This document shows positions 61,715 to 64,000 of a stretch of DNA of 64,000 bases, piece by piece. Positions within the stretch are counted from its first letter, which is position 1. Every line of letters starts with the position of its first letter. The stretch comes from JANQUM01 sp047630355 (lineage in GTDB: Bacteria; Bacteroidota; Bacteroidia; Cytophagales; Spirosomataceae): positions 7,585 to 71,584 of the forward strand of contig JBLHXN010000005.1 of assembly GCA_047630355.1 (NCBI GenBank), written 5' to 3'. The notes under the pieces are model-generated. The model was not told the origin of the DNA and did not search any database. It was given only the letters and a program-made list of their open reading frames with translations. The position numbers and the translations under genes are program-made.

Positions 61715-62569
61715 CTATCTTACTGCTTTTACTGTATACCCCGCTTCTCTTAACAGATTAACAACCCCTTCTTTTCCACCTAAGTGTCCGGCTCCAACGG
61801 CGAAGAACGTAGATTTTTTTTTCGCAAAATCTGAAATTTTAGCAATCCAATTCTGATTACGATTGTTCAGTAAAATGTCTGTGTATTCAGCGTAACCGTT
61901 ATCCTCTTCGGCGATAATTTTGGCAATTGCGTCAATATCTTCGGTTTTATAAGTAGCTACTAATTTGTCAAACTCAGCTTTCGAATCATCCATGTCCTCA
62001 ATCGCTCCTACTAAATCTTCGGCTTGTTTTTGGTACGGAATGGCGTCAAAAACTCTCATTTGATCGGTTACGGTTTCTAAACCAAGAATTTCTTTTTTCT
62101 CTGCTTTCCCGAGTTTTACAAAATCCATTTCAAAAGATTGAATAGGGCAGCCCAAAATTTTAGGGTAAAGCATAGAGGTCAAAGCAAAAGGTTTCACTTT
62201 ATCCAGCATCTGAAAGGGTATTTTGAGTGAATCTGTGAAATAATTGCCTATCTCGTCGTAATCTTCTTTGGAGAGCAAGTCTTTCAGGCTCTTGCCGTCT
62301 TTCATGAACATTTGCTGCTGCATCTGCACCATCATTTGCGGATCGTCCATGTCGAGTTCCAAAACTACTTGTTCGGTGGCAGTAAATTTCTGTTTTATAA
62401 TTTCAGACATCAGGTAATCTTCGGCACACATGATGTGAAACGTGCCGAAAACGTAGGAGGGTTTTGTCAATTCATTGCCCGAAATTTCGTACAAAAGACC
62501 CTTGTCTTTCTGGGCAAATGCCGTAGACATTATCAATAATAGAGCGAAAGTTTTAAATAGGTTTTTCAT
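61715..62569 (-). CDS. TraB/GumN-family protein
   Basis: A 284-residue exported protein with a signal peptide (1-19, ending TAFAQ) and the TraB/GumN (Tiki-related) fold. Visible motifs are YVFGTFHIMC near the start, which carries the GxxH-type metal motif, VVLELDMDD, and AVGAGHLGGKEGVVNLLREAGY at the end. Animal relatives (Tiki) are metalloproteases; the activity of bacterial members is uncertain. I chose the start at 62569, which has a real signal peptide and follows a TACTTTTG box (minus strand, 62612-62619) by about 40 bp. Confidence 0.88.
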   Translation of the reverse strand: MKNLFKTFALLLIMSTAFAQKDKGLLYEISGNELTKPSYVFGTFHIMCAEDYLMSEIIKQKFTATEQVVLELDMDDPQMMVQMQQQMFMKDGKSLKDLLSKEDYDEIGNYFTDSLKIPFQMLDKVKPFALTSMLYPKILGCPIQSFEMDFVKLGKAEKKEILGLETVTDQMRVFDAIPYQKQAEDLVGAIEDMDDSKAEFDKLVATYKTEDIDAIAKIIAEEDNGYAEYTDILLNNRNQNWIAKISDFAKKKSTFFAVGAGHLGGKEGVVNLLREAGYTVKAVR

Positions 62570-62611
62570 AAAAGTGTTTTGGTAAATGTTTTTTCTGTTG
62601 ATTTGATAATT

Positions 62612-62644
62612 CAAAAGTAGGGCGGAAGCAACAACGAAAACGAA
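62612..62644 (-). promoter_or_regulatory. Probable promoter of the TraB/GumN gene
   Basis: On the minus strand TTCG (62641-62644) is followed after 21 nt by TACTTTTG (62612-62619). The -7 box is perfect and the -33 box matches 3 of 4. Confidence 0.4.
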
Positions 62645-62748
62645 TTAAGTTGACGAATCCCGTTTAGAAATTGACAGACAGTTCATAAAGGTTGATAATT
62701 TATTTATAGTTTTAAAGATTGTATTTTTCCAAAAACCTCTTTTTATCC

Positions 62749-64000
62749 TTGGCTGATCTACTAATTGTCTTCGCTTATTTCATTCTTATCTTCGTGGTGG
62801 CTGTACGTGGCCGGCAAACCGGCGAAGTTACTTCTGAAGAATATTTCTTGAGTTCAAGAAACCTAAAATGGTATTCCATTGCTTTCTCAACCATCGCAAC
62901 CAATATTCAGGGTTACCAGTTTTTGGGAATGATGGGTTCGGCGTATTTGTTCGGTTTGGCTCAGGCAAGTTTAGAAATAAACGCGATACAGGGAATCCTG
63001 ATGGCGGCATTTATTTTTGTTCCTATGTATTTGCGGGAACGGGTGGTGACCATTACGCAATTTATAAACAAACGATTAGGTAACCGGGTCGGTCTGGTTT
63101 ACTCGGTGGCAAATTTATTGCTTTTTTCTACCATTACTCTGGGGGCAGCGTTATTCTGGGGAGCGTACGCCGCTGAACTGGTGTTTGCCGAATACTTTAC
63201 TTTTATCAGCGAAGATCGCATTACACGAATCGTAGTTCTGTTGATTGGTCTCGGCGTTTTCTCCGCTATTTATACTTACTTAGGCGGACTTGCGGCGGTT
63301 GTGAAAACGGATATCGTGCAATTCATTATTCTTTTTATTGGAGCAACAATTGTCTTATTCGTCGCGATAAAAGAATTGGGCGGTTGGGAACAATTATACG
63401 TAAAAACTCCGCAATTGATGCACCTGCATTTACCCGCTGACCACCCAAAATTACCGTGGATTCACGTTTTCGGTTTATTTCTGTTGAACATTAATTACTG
63501 GTGTGCTAACCAAACTGTTGTTCAACGTTCGTTGGCGGCAAAGAACCTCGGTGAAGCCCAAAAGGGACTTTTAGTTGGTGGCGTAATGAAGTACTTTATG
63601 GCGGTTTTAATTGTGATTCCGGGCATTGCTTTATTCGGAATTGTGGGAGAAAACGGTATTTCTGAACCAGACATGGCATTTCCTTATTTGGTCAACACGT
63701 ATTTGCCAACGGGTGTAAAAGGAATAGTGCTTTGTGCACTTTTTGCTTCGTTGATGAGTACCGTAGATTCTACGTTCAACTCGCTTGCTACTATGTTCTC
63801 AATTGATATTTACAAAATGTATATTAAGCCAGAAGCAACCGATTATGAAGTGGTTAGCGTAGGAAGGCGAACCATTTTGTTTACGCTCGTAACCGGAATT
63901 ACGATGGGATTAATTCTACTTTATGTCAAATTTGAAAACCCGGAAGCGGCGTTTACGCACACGCTAAACGAACTGCGGTATTATATCAATTGCGGAATTG
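62749..64000 (+). CDS. Sodium:solute symporter (SSS family), 3' end outside window
   Basis: A membrane transporter that couples sodium entry to uptake of a small solute. The frame is open from a TTG at 62749 (MADLLIVFAYFILIF) to the window edge, 417 residues, so the gene is cut. Visible family segments are SEEYFLSSRNLKWYSIAFS, YTYLGGLAAVVKTDIVQ, NINYWCANQTVVQRSLAAKN and FASLMSTVDSTFNSLATMFSIDIYK. About ten transmembrane helices are seen. These features fit the SLC5-like sugar/solute group, which in Bacteroidota often carries sugars or inositol. The TTG start is chosen because no ATG lies upstream in frame. Confidence 0.92.
   Translation, partial: MADLLIVFAYFILIFVVAVRGRQTGEVTSEEYFLSSRNLKWYSIAFSTIATNIQGYQFLGMMGSAYLFGLAQASLEINAIQGILMAAFIFVPMYLRERVVTITQFINKRLGNRVGLVYSVANLLLFSTITLGAALFWGAYAAELVFAEYFTFISEDRITRIVVLLIGLGVFSAIYTYLGGLAAVVKTDIVQFIILFIGATIVLFVAIKELGGWEQLYVKTPQLMHLHLPADHPKLPWIHVFGLFLLNINYWCANQTVVQRSLAAKNLGEAQKGLLVGGVMKYFMAVLIVIPGIALFGIVGENGISEPDMAFPYLVNTYLPTGVKGIVLCALFASLMSTVDSTFNSLATMFSIDIYKMYIKPEATDYEVVSVGRRTILFTLVTGITMGLILLYVKFENPEAAFTHTLNELRYYINCGI

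Noticed and set aside
1..64000. tRNA, rRNA, CRISPR arrays, insertion sequences, phage or defence genes
   Set aside because: I looked through the spacers and the coding frames and saw no T-loop-like GTTCGANTC context, no regularly spaced repeats and no transposase, integrase or nuclease-defence genes. Small RNAs cannot be excluded by eye.

Overview
The window looks like a chromosomal segment of a Bacteroidota bacterium, probably order Cytophagales (Spirosomataceae-like). The evidence is: two SusC/SusD outer-membrane uptake pairs, many lipoproteins, carboxypeptidase-regulatory domains, Bacteroidota-type promoters (TTTG, about 19-20 nt, TAnnTTTG), almost no Shine-Dalgarno sites, and the genes rimP-nusA-infB, glgB, gatA, coaX and mdh. 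The genus is an inference. I found no tRNA, rRNA, CRISPR array, complete insertion sequence, prophage or recognisable defence island.

1-13 kb: the end of a Gfo/Idh/MocA oxidoreductase, a DoxX-like membrane protein, an OmpA-type lipoprotein and a broken OmpR-type response regulator. A tightly packed + strand run follows: egtB-egtD (ergothioneine synthesis), an exported alpha/beta hydrolase, an ACT-domain protein and an exported ADP-ribosylglycohydrolase-like lipoprotein. Then come a large plug-domain protein without a barrel, an alkyltransferase-like DNA repair protein and a propeller lipoprotein split by one TAG codon.

13-26 kb: the first SusC/SusD pair, preceded by a direct repeat. Next are a DUF3109 Cys-rich protein, a LysM lytic transglycosylase coupled to an O-methyltransferase, coaX overlapping an outer-membrane protein gene, a cupin overlapping a truncated alpha/beta hydrolase, and an exported amidase.

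26-39 kb: a second SusC/SusD pair in an operon with a TolB-propeller/amidohydrolase fusion, a plausible uptake-and-hydrolysis unit. Then a relic of a GH3 beta-glucosidase, a 51-residue DUF2256 gene, a TIGR03643 protein, an Lrp/AsnC regulator, a TPR protein, hpt, a fasciclin lipoprotein and a PepSY-TM protein.

39-64 kb: mostly housekeeping. rimP-nusA-infB has a good promoter and a terminator-like hairpin in its leader. It is followed by an exonuclease/endonuclease/phosphatase protein, nadE, a small conserved protein, a prohibitin-like protein, an intact two-component pair, a CPA2 antiporter, a possible divergent sigma-like protein, glgB with a lysine-rich N-terminus plus a lipocalin-like lipoprotein, a second LysM transglycosylase, gatA, tatA, a DUF1232 protein, mdh, a DUF2975/XRE pair, a TraB/GumN protein and the start of a sodium:solute symporter cut by the window edge.

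The most interesting items are the SusCD-amidohydrolase operon, the compact ergothioneine operon with an exported ARH-like lipoprotein, the hairpin in the rimP leader, the DUF2256/TIGR03643 neighbourhood, and several recently broken genes (two by a single in-frame stop, two by truncation). No clearly undescribed multi-gene system is proven by the sequence alone.
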